From Salmonella enterica subsp. enterica serovar Typhimurium str. LT2 (GTDB lineage Bacteria; Pseudomonadota; Gammaproteobacteria; Enterobacterales; Enterobacteriaceae), in the NCBI RefSeq assembly GCF_000006945.2, contig NC_003197.2:2542001-2606000 (forward strand): a stretch of DNA of 64,000 nt, written 5' to 3'. Of the stretch, positions 28,027 through 36,849 are shown one piece after another. Made by a program: the position numbers and the translations under genes. Under the pieces are notes generated by a model. That model did no database searches, was not told the origin of the DNA, and was given only the letters and a program-made list of their open reading frames with translations. How positions within the stretch are numbered: position 1 is the stretch's first letter; every line of letters begins with the position of its first letter.

Positions 28027-29249
28027 GATTGCGCCTCCGCTTCGGTTTTCACCTGGGCGGCGTCATCTTTCGGCACCAGCATCATCGCCACGCCAATCGC
28101 CGTCACGCCGCCGATCAGCTTGCCGACAATCATCGGGAAGATCATGGCGTTCATGTTGGCAGCGGCGAAGCCTAAATGGTCGCCCAGCGCGAACGCCGCA
28201 GAGACGGCAAATGCGCAGTTAATCACTTTGCCGCGGGTATCCATCTGCTTCATCATGCCGAACATGGGGATATTGTTCGCCAGGGTCGCCACCATGCCTG
28301 CCGCCGCAATATTATTGACGTTCAGCAGTTTACCGACATTCATCAACGGTTTTTCAAACCAGCGGGTCAGTAACAGCACCATCGGATACGCGCCAAGCAG
28401 CACGCAGGAGATAGAGCCGATCACTTCAATGGCGCGCATCACTTCGCCGGGTTTGTCGCCTGGCGCCATAAAGATCGGGTCGAGTCCCGGAATCAACTCC
28501 CAACCCAACAGGAATTTAACCACCGCAGCTGCCAGACCGATGGTGATCAGCGCTACCAGAAATTTGGCGAAGATCTGGAAACCGTTGATCATTTTTTCCG
28601 GGATGAACTTCAGCCCCAGCGCTACCAGCACCGCGACGATCAATACCGGGATCATGTTCATCAGGATCAGCGCGAAGGTAAACTCCACTGGCTGACCATT
28701 GATCTGCACACCTGAGTACATGGCGATCAGTCCCCCCGCAATGCAGCCAATGGGAATGGTGACGATACCCGCCAGTACGCCAAGCGCCAGGTAGCGGCGG
28801 TCAGACGGTTCGATAATGCCGAGCGCCACCGGAATGGAGAACACAATGGTCGGCCCCATCATCGACCCAAGTATTAACCCTGAGTATAGCCACGCCGCGA
28901 CATCACCGCCGGCCAGCTCTTTGGCGAGGAAGAATCCGCCCATATCACAGGCCAGCAGCGTACCCGCGAACATGGATGGGTTCGCGCCCAGCATTTCGTA
29001 TACCGGGATAATAACCGGCCCCAGTACATGCGCCAGCACCGGCGCCAGCGCGGTCATACCGACCATCGCCAGCCCCAGCGCGCCCATCGCCATAAAGCCC
29101 TCTTCAAACTGGCCGCCAGACCCCTCGATACTCTTGCCGAATTTACCGAGGAAGCGCGCCGACCCGCCGAACTGCGACAGGATTCTGTCCACGGCGGCAA
29201 TCAGCATAAAGAACATCATGATGTACATGATGATTTCGTTAATTCCCAT
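28023..29249 (-). CDS. eutH: EutH, ethanolamine permease
   Basis: 408 residues with about ten or eleven membrane helices and short loops. It facilitates ethanolamine entry, mainly at low external concentration or low pH. The gene overlaps eutA by four bases. Upstream lies a 119-base gap to eutG that contains two REP units. Confidence 0.96.
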   Translation of the reverse strand: MGINEIIMYIMMFFMLIAAVDRILSQFGGSARFLGKFGKSIEGSGGQFEEGFMAMGALGLAMVGMTALAPVLAHVLGPVIIPVYEMLGANPSMFAGTLLACDMGGFFLAKELAGGDVAAWLYSGLILGSMMGPTIVFSIPVALGIIEPSDRRYLALGVLAGIVTIPIGCIAGGLIAMYSGVQINGQPVEFTFALILMNMIPVLIVAVLVALGLKFIPEKMINGFQIFAKFLVALITIGLAAAVVKFLLGWELIPGLDPIFMAPGDKPGEVMRAIEVIGSISCVLLGAYPMVLLLTRWFEKPLMNVGKLLNVNNIAAAGMVATLANNIPMFGMMKQMDTRGKVINCAFAVSAAFALGDHLGFAAANMNAMIFPMIVGKLIGGVTAIGVAMMLVPKDDAAQVKTEAEAQS

Positions 29250-29280
29250 AGCCCCTACTCCCTGTCATTTTTGATTTGTA

Positions 29281-29364
29281 AACCGGATAAGACGTTTACG
29301 TCGCCTCCGGCATTAACGCCGTGTTATTGCCGGATGGCGGTGCGAGCACCTTATCCGGCCTACA
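29281..29364. repeat. REP pair inside the eut operon, between eutG and eutH
   Basis: CCGGATAAGACGTTTACGTC leading to GCCTCCGGC (29283-29311) faces TGCCGGATGGCGGTGCGAGC leading to TTATCCGGCCTACA (29329-29364). The pair ends four bases from the eutG stop. Such hairpins can block 3' exonucleases and uncouple expression of genes on either side. Confidence 0.85.
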
Positions 29365-29368
29365 GGCA

Positions 29369-30556
29369 TTACCCGGCAGCCGCGTACAGGTCGATAATCT
29401 GTGCCTGTGTGGCGGTGCGTGGGTTACTGCGCAGACAAATATCCTCCAGCGCGGCTTGCGCCCACGCGCTGTAGTGTTCGGGTTTGGCGCCAGCGTCAGC
29501 CAGCCGTTTGCTCTGTCCCACTTCGGCAATCAGCTCGCACACCGCCGCAATCGCATCGCGATCGTCCGATTTCTTATTGGTTAACGCCCGACCTATTTGA
29601 CTGAAGCGCTCGCGGCAAACCATCCGGTTAAAGCCCATGACTGTTGGCAGCAGCATGGCGTTGGCCTGGCCGTGCGGAATATGCAGCGCCGCCCCAGGCT
29701 GGTGCGCCATCGCATGACACAGCCCCAGACCGGCGCTGGAAAAGGCCATTCCCGCCATACAGGAGGCCAGCAACATATTTTCACGCGCCGCCAGATCGTG
29801 GCCGTAACCCACGGCTTTCGGCAGCGATTTGCCAATCATCGCTATCGCGCCAATCGCCAGGCTGTCGGTAAACGGCGTGGCGTTGAGCGCGCTGTAGGCC
29901 TCAATCGCATGCGTCAACGCATCGATACCGGTCATCGCCGTCACGTTTGGCGGAACGCCTTCGGTCACGGCAGCATCAAGAATCGCCACGTCCGGCATTA
30001 GTGACGCGTGCGCCAGCACCTGCTTGCGCCCGCTGACCGCGTCGATAATCACCGTTACGTTGGTGGTTTCAGAACCGGTTCCGGCGGTGGTCGGCACCGC
30101 AATCAGCGGCAGACGCGGGCGTAATGTACTGTGCTCGGTCATGGCGCTCAGCGTCTGGTCAGGGTTAGTCACCAGCAGGGCGACCGCTTTCGCCGCGTCC
30201 AGCACCGAACCGCCGCCAAAGGCCACTACGCCGTCGCACGCCGCCTCACGCAGTTGCGCCACCGCCGCGCAGACATCGGTGATGCACGGCTCGCCAGGCG
30301 GACACGGCCAGACCGTCATCGCCACGCCCTTCATCGCCAGGCTGCGTGCCAGCGGCGCGGTCATTCCCGCCTGATGCAGGAAGCTGTCGACCATCACAAA
30401 CAGATGGCTTACGCCTCGCGCTTGCGCTTCCTGTCCACAGGCGCCGAGCGCCCCAAGTCCGCACAGCGTGACCGGCGGTACGCTGAACGTTTTCACCCGT
30501 TGCAGATTCAGGGTGTCGAATGCCTGAAACAGCGCCGTCTGTAGTTCAGCTTGCAT
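29369..30556 (-). CDS. eutG: EutG, iron-dependent alcohol dehydrogenase
   Basis: 395 residues, group III Fe-type ADH. It reduces acetaldehyde to ethanol and recycles NAD+ inside the compartment. GGGSVLDAAK and TTAGTGSE bind NAD; metal ligands lie in HAIEAY and in GLCHAMAHQPGA with the later HGQANA. The helical N-terminus MQAELQTALFQAFDTLNLQ may act as an encapsulation signal. It overlaps eutJ by 11 bases. Confidence 0.96.
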   Translation of the reverse strand: MQAELQTALFQAFDTLNLQRVKTFSVPPVTLCGLGALGACGQEAQARGVSHLFVMVDSFLHQAGMTAPLARSLAMKGVAMTVWPCPPGEPCITDVCAAVAQLREAACDGVVAFGGGSVLDAAKAVALLVTNPDQTLSAMTEHSTLRPRLPLIAVPTTAGTGSETTNVTVIIDAVSGRKQVLAHASLMPDVAILDAAVTEGVPPNVTAMTGIDALTHAIEAYSALNATPFTDSLAIGAIAMIGKSLPKAVGYGHDLAARENMLLASCMAGMAFSSAGLGLCHAMAHQPGAALHIPHGQANAMLLPTVMGFNRMVCRERFSQIGRALTNKKSDDRDAIAAVCELIAEVGQSKRLADAGAKPEHYSAWAQAALEDICLRSNPRTATQAQIIDLYAAAG

Positions 30557-31385
30557 AGAGTCCCTCCGCTTTCGCTCTCCCGCTGTTGGCTATCGCCAGC
30601 GGGGTCATAAACAGGCTGTGCTGCGGCAAATGCACCTGTAACTCCGGGAAACGCTGGCGAAATAACGCCTCCACGCCCGGCTGCATACAGGAGCCGCCCG
30701 CCAGCCATAAATCAGCAATTCCTTGCCCTTCAATGTGGCGAGCAACGATTTCCGCCATCTTTTCGTACACCGGCTTCACTACCGGCCAAATCTCCTGCGC
30801 ATTGCTGCGCTTGTACTGTTCCGCCTCTTCCAGGGGAATACGGCGGTTGCCCGCCAGCGTCAGGGAGATATGGTGCCCGCCAGTGGCTTCATCGGCGGAG
30901 TAAGTCACCTTGCCCTGTTTGACGATGGCAATGCCGGTAGTGCCGCCGCCAATATCCACCACGCCTGCATTATCAAGCGCCAGCAGATCCGCTACCGCCG
31001 TCGGTTCATCCAGTACATGGCTGACTTCTAACCCGGCAGACTCCAGCACGTTGATCGAAATACGCGGGTCGGTGCCTGGCGGAAACGAGGTCGCCGCGTG
31101 GGTAAAGCGGCAGCCGAGCTGCTGTTCAAGGGTGTCGAGATGGCGGCGCACGAGGGTGACGGCGCCGAAGAAATCCCAGACGATGCCGTCACGCACAACG
31201 TCGGCCCAGTCAAGGCATACCGCCACCGGCTGGGCGTTGCCGTCGACCACCATCGACACCACGTCGCAGGTGCCCAAATCGACGCCCAGCCACAGCGGTG
31301 TATCGCTGGCGGCGGGCGTCTGGTTACACAGGGCCGCCGCTTTTTGCAGTCTTGGGGTGAGCCAGAGTTGTTCGTCGTGCGCCAT
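30546..31385 (-). CDS. eutJ: EutJ, Hsp70/actin-like chaperone-type protein
   Basis: 279 residues, actin/Hsp70-type ATPase fold (LGVDLGTCDVVSMVVDG; GVVDIGGGTTGIAIV). It lacks the Hsp70 substrate-binding domain. A chaperone role in metabolosome assembly is proposed but not proven. It lies ten bases after eutE and overlaps eutG by 11. Confidence 0.94.
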   Translation of the reverse strand: MAHDEQLWLTPRLQKAAALCNQTPAASDTPLWLGVDLGTCDVVSMVVDGNAQPVAVCLDWADVVRDGIVWDFFGAVTLVRRHLDTLEQQLGCRFTHAATSFPPGTDPRISINVLESAGLEVSHVLDEPTAVADLLALDNAGVVDIGGGTTGIAIVKQGKVTYSADEATGGHHISLTLAGNRRIPLEEAEQYKRSNAQEIWPVVKPVYEKMAEIVARHIEGQGIADLWLAGGSCMQPGVEALFRQRFPELQVHLPQHSLFMTPLAIANSGRAKAEGLYAS

Positions 31386-31395
31386 GAGTCATCCC

Positions 31396-32799
31396 TTATA
31401 CAATGCGAAACGCATCCACCAGCACGCATCGACGCAGCCGCACAAAGGTACGCGCGCTGGTCACCCCTTCGCCGGTTGGCGTAGTGATAGTCATGGTGGT
31501 CCAGCCTTCTCCGCCCAATCCAAGCCCGGCAATGCACGGCCCGTTTTTGACGAAAATGCTGGTGTCGATGGCGTTCGCCATCTGGTTCATGTTGTCGATA
31601 TTGCGCGAGTGCATCGCCGCCGTATGGTGGCAACCGCCTTCAAGCTGAACCGCCAGGGCGATGGCTTCTTCGACGTTGGCGACCCGCACCACCGGCAGTA
31701 CCGGCATCATCATTTCAGTAACGGCAAACGGATGGTTGGCGGGCGTTTCCACAAACAGCAGGCGCGTTTGATCCGGGACGTTCAGGCCGATGGCTGCGGC
31801 GATCTTGCCCGCGTCACGACCGACCCAGTCACGGCTGACGGTGCCTTTGCCGCGTTCATCGATATTCTTCAGCAGCACCGGCTGGAGCTGTTCGGCCTGA
31901 GCGGCGGTCAGTTTCACCGCGTGCTGACCTTCCATCAGACGCATCAGCTCGTCGGCGACGCTATCCACCACAATCAGCACTTTTTCGTCGGCACAGATGA
32001 TGTTGTTATCAAACGACGCGCCTTTGACGATGGATTGTGCAGCGCGCGGCAGGTCGGCGGTCTCATCCACCACCACCGGGGGATTGCCGGCACCGGCGGC
32101 GATCAGGCGTTTATTAGTATGTTTACGCGCCGCGTCCACCACCGCTTCGCCGCCAGTCACCACCAGCAGGCCAATACCGGGATATTTGAACAACCGCTGG
32201 GCGGTTTCGATATCCGGGTTCGCCACGGTGACCAGCAAATTTTCCGGACCACCGGCGGCGACCACCGCCTGATTGAGGAGAGTGATTGCCCGCTGAGAGA
32301 CCTTTTTCGCCGCCGGATGCGGGGCAAACACGACGCTGTTGCCTGCGGCAATCAGGCTGATGGCGTTATTAATCACCGTCGCCGCCGGATTGGTGGACGG
32401 CGTGACCGAGGCCACCACGCCCCACGGTGCATTTTCAATCAGCGTCAGGCCGTTATCGCCGGTCAGCACCTGCGGAGATAAACACTCGACGCCCGGCGTG
32501 CCGCGCGCCTGCGCCACGTTTTTGGCAAATTTATCGTCAACGCGTCCCATGCCGGTTTCGCTGACGGCAAGTTCCGCTAATTCTCGGGCGTGTTTTTCGC
32601 CCGCTTCGCGAATGGCATGAATGGCAAGCTGGCGCATCGCCACGCTCTTCAGCCCCTGCTGGGCCCGTTTTGCTGCCGCCACTGCGTCATCCAGGGAGGC
32701 AAAAACGCCCATCTCATGAACAGTACTGGCCGGCTGGCTGCTGTCTTTCATTTTCAGCAGTACCGCTTTCACCACCTGTTCAATATCCTGTTGATTCAT
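31396..32799 (-). CDS. eutE: EutE, CoA-acylating acetaldehyde dehydrogenase
   Basis: 467 residues from the ATG at 32799; a TTG three codons upstream is in frame but would lengthen the protein past the family norm. It converts acetaldehyde, NAD+ and CoA to acetyl-CoA. The catalytic Cys is in FDNNIICADEK. The N-terminal helix MNQQDIEQVVKAVLLKMKDS is the encapsulation peptide, similar in pattern to that of EutC. It lies 11 bases after eutN. Confidence 0.97.
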   Translation of the reverse strand: MNQQDIEQVVKAVLLKMKDSSQPASTVHEMGVFASLDDAVAAAKRAQQGLKSVAMRQLAIHAIREAGEKHARELAELAVSETGMGRVDDKFAKNVAQARGTPGVECLSPQVLTGDNGLTLIENAPWGVVASVTPSTNPAATVINNAISLIAAGNSVVFAPHPAAKKVSQRAITLLNQAVVAAGGPENLLVTVANPDIETAQRLFKYPGIGLLVVTGGEAVVDAARKHTNKRLIAAGAGNPPVVVDETADLPRAAQSIVKGASFDNNIICADEKVLIVVDSVADELMRLMEGQHAVKLTAAQAEQLQPVLLKNIDERGKGTVSRDWVGRDAGKIAAAIGLNVPDQTRLLFVETPANHPFAVTEMMMPVLPVVRVANVEEAIALAVQLEGGCHHTAAMHSRNIDNMNQMANAIDTSIFVKNGPCIAGLGLGGEGWTTMTITTPTGEGVTSARTFVRLRRCVLVDAFRIV

Positions 32800-32810
32800 G
32801 ATGTTCAATC

Positions 32811-33098
32811 CTATTTATGGAAAACCACTTTCCCGCCAGCCACCACTTCATCGACGATGCCAATGACGCACAGATCGACCGGTGATAATTCGCTGCGATG
32901 CGCCTGGCGTGCGGAACTGCCGCTGACCAGCAGTACCCACTCTCCGGTTCCCGCCCCGATACTGTCGATAGCGACGGCACACTGCCCGTCGGGGTTGCCC
33001 TGGGCATCGATCATTTCCACCATCAGCAATTTGTCATGCGCCAGTCCCTGATGGCGGACGGTACATACGATTTGTCCTGTGACGACTGCCAGTTTCAT
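32811..33098 (-). CDS. eutN: EutN, microcompartment vertex pentamer
   Basis: 95 residues from the ATG at 33098 (MKLAVVTGQIVCTVRH), giving the family length. The frame is open for 20 more codons, but those run into REP sequence. CcmL/EutN family; caps vertices of the shell. AGGCGG lies just before the start. The eutM stop is 112 bases upstream, separated by REP units. Confidence 0.95.
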   Translation of the reverse strand: MKLAVVTGQIVCTVRHQGLAHDKLLMVEMIDAQGNPDGQCAVAIDSIGAGTGEWVLLVSGSSARQAHRSELSPVDLCVIGIVDEVVAGGKVVFHK

Positions 33099-33126
33099 AT
33101 CCGCCTCCATGGATTGCCCGTTGGGT

Positions 33127-33210
33127 CGTAGGCCTTGAATCTGCGCACCATCAGGCAATGGCGCGCATTCATGCCGGATGGCGACGCTGCGCGTCTTATC
33201 CGGCCTACCA
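33127..33210. repeat. REP pair inside the eut operon, between eutM and eutN
   Basis: A degenerate unit (GTAGGCCTTGAATCTGCGCA to CAGGCA, 33128-33156) is followed by a full one, TGCCGGATGGCGACGCTGCG leading to TTATCCGGCCTACCA (33172-33210). The second unit abuts the eutM stop codon. Its placement directly after the most abundant shell protein gene suggests an effect on mRNA stoichiometry. Confidence 0.85.
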
Positions 33211-33501
33211 TCAAATGTTGCTGTCGCCTTTGAAGCTGATCGGGAACACTTCTTCCAGATCGCCGTGCGGGCGTGGAATCACGTGTACGGAGACCAACTC
33301 GCCAATGCGCTGCGCCGCAGCGGCGCCAGCATCGGTTGCGGCTTTGCACGCCGCCACATCGCCACGCACCATGGCAGTACACAGGCCACCGCCAATCTGC
33401 TTCACGCCGACCAGCTTCACGCGCGCGGCTTTTACCATCGCATCGGAGGCCTCAATCAGCGCAACCAGGCCCCGGGTTTCAATCATTCCTAATGCTTCCA
33501 T
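33211..33501 (-). CDS. eutM: EutM, major hexameric shell protein
   Basis: 96 residues, a single canonical BMC domain (MEALGMIETRGLVALIEASD; GVKQIGGGLCTAMVRGD). It forms the flat hexamers that tile most of the shell facets. GAGAGG precedes the ATG. The gene lies 40 bases after eutD and is followed by a REP pair. Confidence 0.97.
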   Translation of the reverse strand: MEALGMIETRGLVALIEASDAMVKAARVKLVGVKQIGGGLCTAMVRGDVAACKAATDAGAAAAQRIGELVSVHVIPRPHGDLEEVFPISFKGDSNI

Positions 33502-33541
33502 CGTGTTTTCCTCTCATTAAAGGGGTCCAGAACGGGACCGT

Positions 33542-34558
33542 TCATTCAACCAGTGTGTGTAAGCTGCGTTCGCGGCTCACGTCAGCCTGGCGCGGCACGG
33601 CTGCCACCAACGCCAGTTCGATAATTTCCTGCACGCTACAGCCTCGGGAGAGGTCGTGAAGCGGCGCGGCAAGCCCCTGAATTAGCGGCCCAACAGCGCG
33701 ATAGCCTCCCAGACGCTGAGTGATTTTGTAGCCAATATTGCCCGCCTCCAGCGACGGGAAAATCATCACGTTGGCGCGGCCTTGCAGCGGGCTGTCAGGC
33801 GCTTTTTGCGCGGCGACCTCCGGCACGAAAGCGGCGTCAAACTGCAATTCACCGTCCACAAGCAGTTGCGGCGCACGTTCGCGAACGAGCTCTGTCGCCT
33901 GCTGCACGTTGGCAACATTGGGGTGACGGGCGCTGCCGTTGCTTGAAAATGACAGCATCGCCACGCGCGGCTCTTCGCCGGTAATGGCCCGCCAGGTGTC
34001 GGCGCTGGCGAGAGCGATATCCGCCAGCTGCGCCGCCGTCGGCTGCGGCACTACGCTGCAATCGGCGAACCCTAATGCCGGACCGGCATACTGCGGCAGC
34101 ATCAGGAAAATAGACGACAATGTTTTGCACCCGGGTTGCAGGCCAATCACCCGCAGCCCTGCGCGCAGCACGTTCGCCGTTGACGACAGGTTGCCTGCGA
34201 TACACACATCAGCCTCACCGGCGCTCACCATGGCGGCAGCGAACATCAGCGGATCGCTAAGCTTTTCCACTGCGTCCGGCGGCGTTTTTTCTCCGGCACG
34301 GGCAAGCCAGCGTTGCGCAAAACGCTGGCGCATACTCAGGTTGCTGTGTGGGTCGATGACCTGAATGCCATCCATCGCCATACGATGACTCAGGGCAAAC
34401 TGACGCAGCGCAAACGGACTGGCGACCAGAACGGGGCGAGCCAGACCGTACTGTTGCAGGTAATGCGCCGCTTTCAGCACGCGTTCGTCCAGCGCATCAG
34501 GAAAGACGACTCTGGCGGGGGCGCGTACCGCCAGTTCGCGGGCGCGTTCAATGATCAT
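33542..34558 (-). CDS. eutD: EutD, phosphotransacetylase
   Basis: 338 residues, PTA family. It converts acetyl-CoA to acetyl phosphate and recycles CoA inside the compartment. Conserved blocks include LPQYAGPALGFADCSVVPQP, MLSFSSNGSARHP and FPSLEAGNIGYK. Its start overlaps the eutT end by four bases. Confidence 0.97.
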   Translation of the reverse strand: MIIERARELAVRAPARVVFPDALDERVLKAAHYLQQYGLARPVLVASPFALRQFALSHRMAMDGIQVIDPHSNLSMRQRFAQRWLARAGEKTPPDAVEKLSDPLMFAAAMVSAGEADVCIAGNLSSTANVLRAGLRVIGLQPGCKTLSSIFLMLPQYAGPALGFADCSVVPQPTAAQLADIALASADTWRAITGEEPRVAMLSFSSNGSARHPNVANVQQATELVRERAPQLLVDGELQFDAAFVPEVAAQKAPDSPLQGRANVMIFPSLEAGNIGYKITQRLGGYRAVGPLIQGLAAPLHDLSRGCSVQEIIELALVAAVPRQADVSRERSLHTLVE

Positions 34559-35358
34559 GGCTTCTCTCCCAACCGTTGTTGAATTTGGGCGACCGTCAGC
34601 GGATGTTTCGCCACGCTCAAAATCATCATCACGTAAACCGTACTGGAGAGACGGTTCAGCGCCTGTAAAATGTCCGGGCGCAAGACCTCAAAACTACGGG
34701 TAATAAACACTTGTGCGGCGAGGGTTTCTGTTTCGCGGACTTTGGTTCGCAGCAGATTAAGCAGCGCCGCATCGCGACCGTGGCTGGCCTCCGGCACCAG
34801 GTGATCGTGGTCGAGGTAGCGCAGCGGCTGGTGGGAAAGGCGATGCAGCTCATCCTCGTTCAGTCCGACGATAGACTGCGCCGCCAGCGGTTCATCTATA
34901 GCGTCGGCGCGCATAATGTTGCCCAGCCGCGAGCGGATATCGAAAAGCCACGGCTGCCAGGGTTCCGCCAGTTCGATTTGTAGCCACACGGTCAGCGCGA
35001 TGGCGCTGTCGAGCGCGGCGCGAAAGCCGAGGCGCGGGTCGCTTTTGGCGACCATTTTGTCCGCCGTCAGATGGGTCAGCGTATCGGGCTTTTTCACCAC
35101 CGGCTGGCGGCACAGTTCACAGCAGGCCTGTGGGTGCGTATCGCTACTGGTTAAGCCATGTACCGGCTGCGGCTGCTGTTCGTCATCATCGACAAACAGC
35201 CGGCCTTGCGGATCCAGAAACTTAATGCGCAGACGGCGACTTTCCAGCAGTTCCCGGGCCGAGGGCGTCAGTCGTGCGTCAGCGGGCAGATGGATCTCCG
35301 ATCCTTCGCTGAGCGTATGATTCGCTCTGAGCCACGTTTCGGTGATGAAATCGTTCAT
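34555..35358 (-). CDS. eutT: EutT, cobalamin adenosyltransferase
   Basis: 267 residues. It transfers adenosyl from ATP to cob(I)alamin, making the cofactor needed by EutBC and sensed by EutR. The metal motif HX11CCX2C is present (His of HGLTSSD to CCELC, about residues 68-83), and the C-terminal part is the PduO/EutT helical domain. It overlaps eutD and eutQ by four bases each. Confidence 0.95.
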   Translation of the reverse strand: MNDFITETWLRANHTLSEGSEIHLPADARLTPSARELLESRRLRIKFLDPQGRLFVDDDEQQPQPVHGLTSSDTHPQACCELCRQPVVKKPDTLTHLTADKMVAKSDPRLGFRAALDSAIALTVWLQIELAEPWQPWLFDIRSRLGNIMRADAIDEPLAAQSIVGLNEDELHRLSHQPLRYLDHDHLVPEASHGRDAALLNLLRTKVRETETLAAQVFITRSFEVLRPDILQALNRLSSTVYVMMILSVAKHPLTVAQIQQRLGEKP

Positions 35359-36044
35359 ACGGATTGCCAGTTTGCAGGCCAGGCGACGTACAGAAAGCGC
35401 ACGGACGTTGGCGTGCCAAATTCAATGCTGGAGCCTTTAGGGATGAACATCACATCTCCGGCTTTGGCAATCATGGTTTCGCCTTCATGGCGTACGTGCA
35501 GTTCGCCTTCCAGCACCATGTCGATTTCGTCGTAGTTCAGCGTCCACGGGAAAAAGGCGTTGTCCCACTGCATAAACCCGGCGGCCATGCTGCTACCATC
35601 CTGCTCTGTAACCAGATCGGTTAAGCCGACGCAGTGCGGTTCGGCGCCGTCGAAGCGGCCAAATTTCACGCTGCTGCCGTCAATGACTTTCACGCCGCCT
35701 TTACCCGTGACGGAGGTAAAGCTCGGCTGCATCGTCCCCAGTTCCAGCGACTGCTTTTCCTTCAGCACTTTTTCCATCAACTGCGCCACCAGGCTTTCAG
35801 TAAACTGCCCTTCCGGGAGCTGCGCGATGATGGCTTCCCGAATGCGCTGGCTTTCGCTTTTACACGCCTGCGCCGATGTGGATGCCGGAACGGACTCGTC
35901 GCATTCGGTAATCGTGAAGCCCAGTAGTTCCGCCACTTCGCGAGCCTCCGGGGTAATAATGCTGGCGCGCAGCACTACCGACATCGCCTGTTCGCCGCGG
36001 GCGTGGGCCGCACGAATATCGTTAGCTGTGATAAGTTTTTTCAC
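35355..36044 (-). CDS. eutQ: EutQ, cupin-fold acetate kinase
   Basis: 229 residues from a GTG at 36044 (V/MKKLITANDI), preceded by AGGAGG and AGAGG. The start lies inside eutP, overlapping it by 23 bases. The C-terminal cupin domain (about 120-229; FGRFDGAEPHCVGL; YDEIDMVLEGELHV) carries acetate kinase activity in Salmonella; EutQ also aids compartment assembly. The N-terminal part is helical. Confidence 0.94.
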   Translation of the reverse strand: MKKLITANDIRAAHARGEQAMSVVLRASIITPEAREVAELLGFTITECDESVPASTSAQACKSESQRIREAIIAQLPEGQFTESLVAQLMEKVLKEKQSLELGTMQPSFTSVTGKGGVKVIDGSSVKFGRFDGAEPHCVGLTDLVTEQDGSSMAAGFMQWDNAFFPWTLNYDEIDMVLEGELHVRHEGETMIAKAGDVMFIPKGSSIEFGTPTSVRFLYVAWPANWQSV

Positions 36045-36501
36045 CTGCCTCTTCCTCCTGTTCACTGAGAGCCGCCAGATAATCCACCAACTGCCGCACG
36101 CTTTGCGGGTCGTGGCCGTTGAGCTCGAAAATCGGCTCCCGGAATCCAATCTCGCAAAGCAACTGCCGCGTAGCGGCGACGTCGGCATCCGGCATGTCCG
36201 TTTTGCTGATAACGGCGATATGTCGTTTACGGGTTCCAACATCCAATAACCCGGCAGGTAAGCGACTTTCTTTATCGTTTGCCGCGTGGACATAAATCAG
36301 CGTGTCCACATCCTGCAACGTGGTAATTAAGGCGTGATACCAACGGGGATGGCTAAAATATTCACCCGGCGTATCGATATCGCCATGATCATTAAATTCC
36401 ACGGCCTGCGTTTTTCTGGCGAGGGAATAATTTCCCCGTAACGCGTTAAAAAGCGTTGTTTTTCCGGCACCGACCGCGCCGACAAAAGCAATACGTTTCA
36501 T
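36022..36501 (-). CDS. eutP: EutP, Ras-like P-loop protein with acetate kinase activity
   Basis: 159 residues from the ATG at 36501 (MKRIAFVGAVGAGKTTLFNA). Walker A GAVGAGKT at about 8-15; the G3-like DTPGEY and G4-like SKTD motifs are present. EutP makes ATP from acetyl phosphate in vitro. It lies 12 bases after eutS and overlaps eutQ. Confidence 0.95.
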   Translation of the reverse strand: MKRIAFVGAVGAGKTTLFNALRGNYSLARKTQAVEFNDHGDIDTPGEYFSHPRWYHALITTLQDVDTLIYVHAANDKESRLPAGLLDVGTRKRHIAVISKTDMPDADVAATRQLLCEIGFREPIFELNGHDPQSVRQLVDYLAALSEQEEEAGEKTYHS

Positions 36502-36513
36502 TACCGCCACCAA

Positions 36514-36849
36514 TTAACTTTTTGTTAACTCACACAGGGTAAAGTTTAATAATCGCCCCAGCCCGCTGACCGTCTGTAATAGCGCTTCTTCTACTGCGCC
36601 GACGGTGCCATAAATCACCAGCGCGCCGCTAAATCTATCGAGAAAACCGATGTGTACATCCGCAGCCTTCATCGCTAAATCGCCAGCGATCATCGCCGTT
36701 TCCCCCGGCGTTAAAGTCATAATGCCAATCGCGCCAGCATCGGGAACGCCGATCTTTTTCGCCAGTTCTTCACCAGGGTGCGCAATGAGATGCGCCAGCG
36801 TGACCTGTTTGCCCGGCACAAATTCCTGAATAATGCGTTCTTTATTCAT
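36514..36849 (-). CDS. eutS: EutS, permuted BMC shell protein; first gene of the eut operon
   Basis: 111 residues, a circularly permuted BMC domain (PDAGAIGIMTLTPGETAMIA; HIGFLDRFSGALVIYGTVG) that forms a bent hexamer thought to sit at shell edges. Its N-terminal sequence (MNKERIIQEFVPGKQ) is typical. It follows the operon promoter and precedes eutP by 12 bases. Confidence 0.96.
   Translation of the reverse strand: MNKERIIQEFVPGKQVTLAHLIAHPGEELAKKIGVPDAGAIGIMTLTPGETAMIAGDLAMKAADVHIGFLDRFSGALVIYGTVGAVEEALLQTVSGLGRLLNFTLCELTKS

Noticed and set aside
30910..32481. 523-codon open frame on the plus strand across eutJ and eutE
   Set aside because: It is antisense to two well-supported eut genes, has low-complexity His/Arg-rich sequence, and has no ribosome site.
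22059..36849. The eut operon as a novel organelle system
   Set aside because: All 17 genes match the known ethanolamine metabolosome in order and length, so it is not new.
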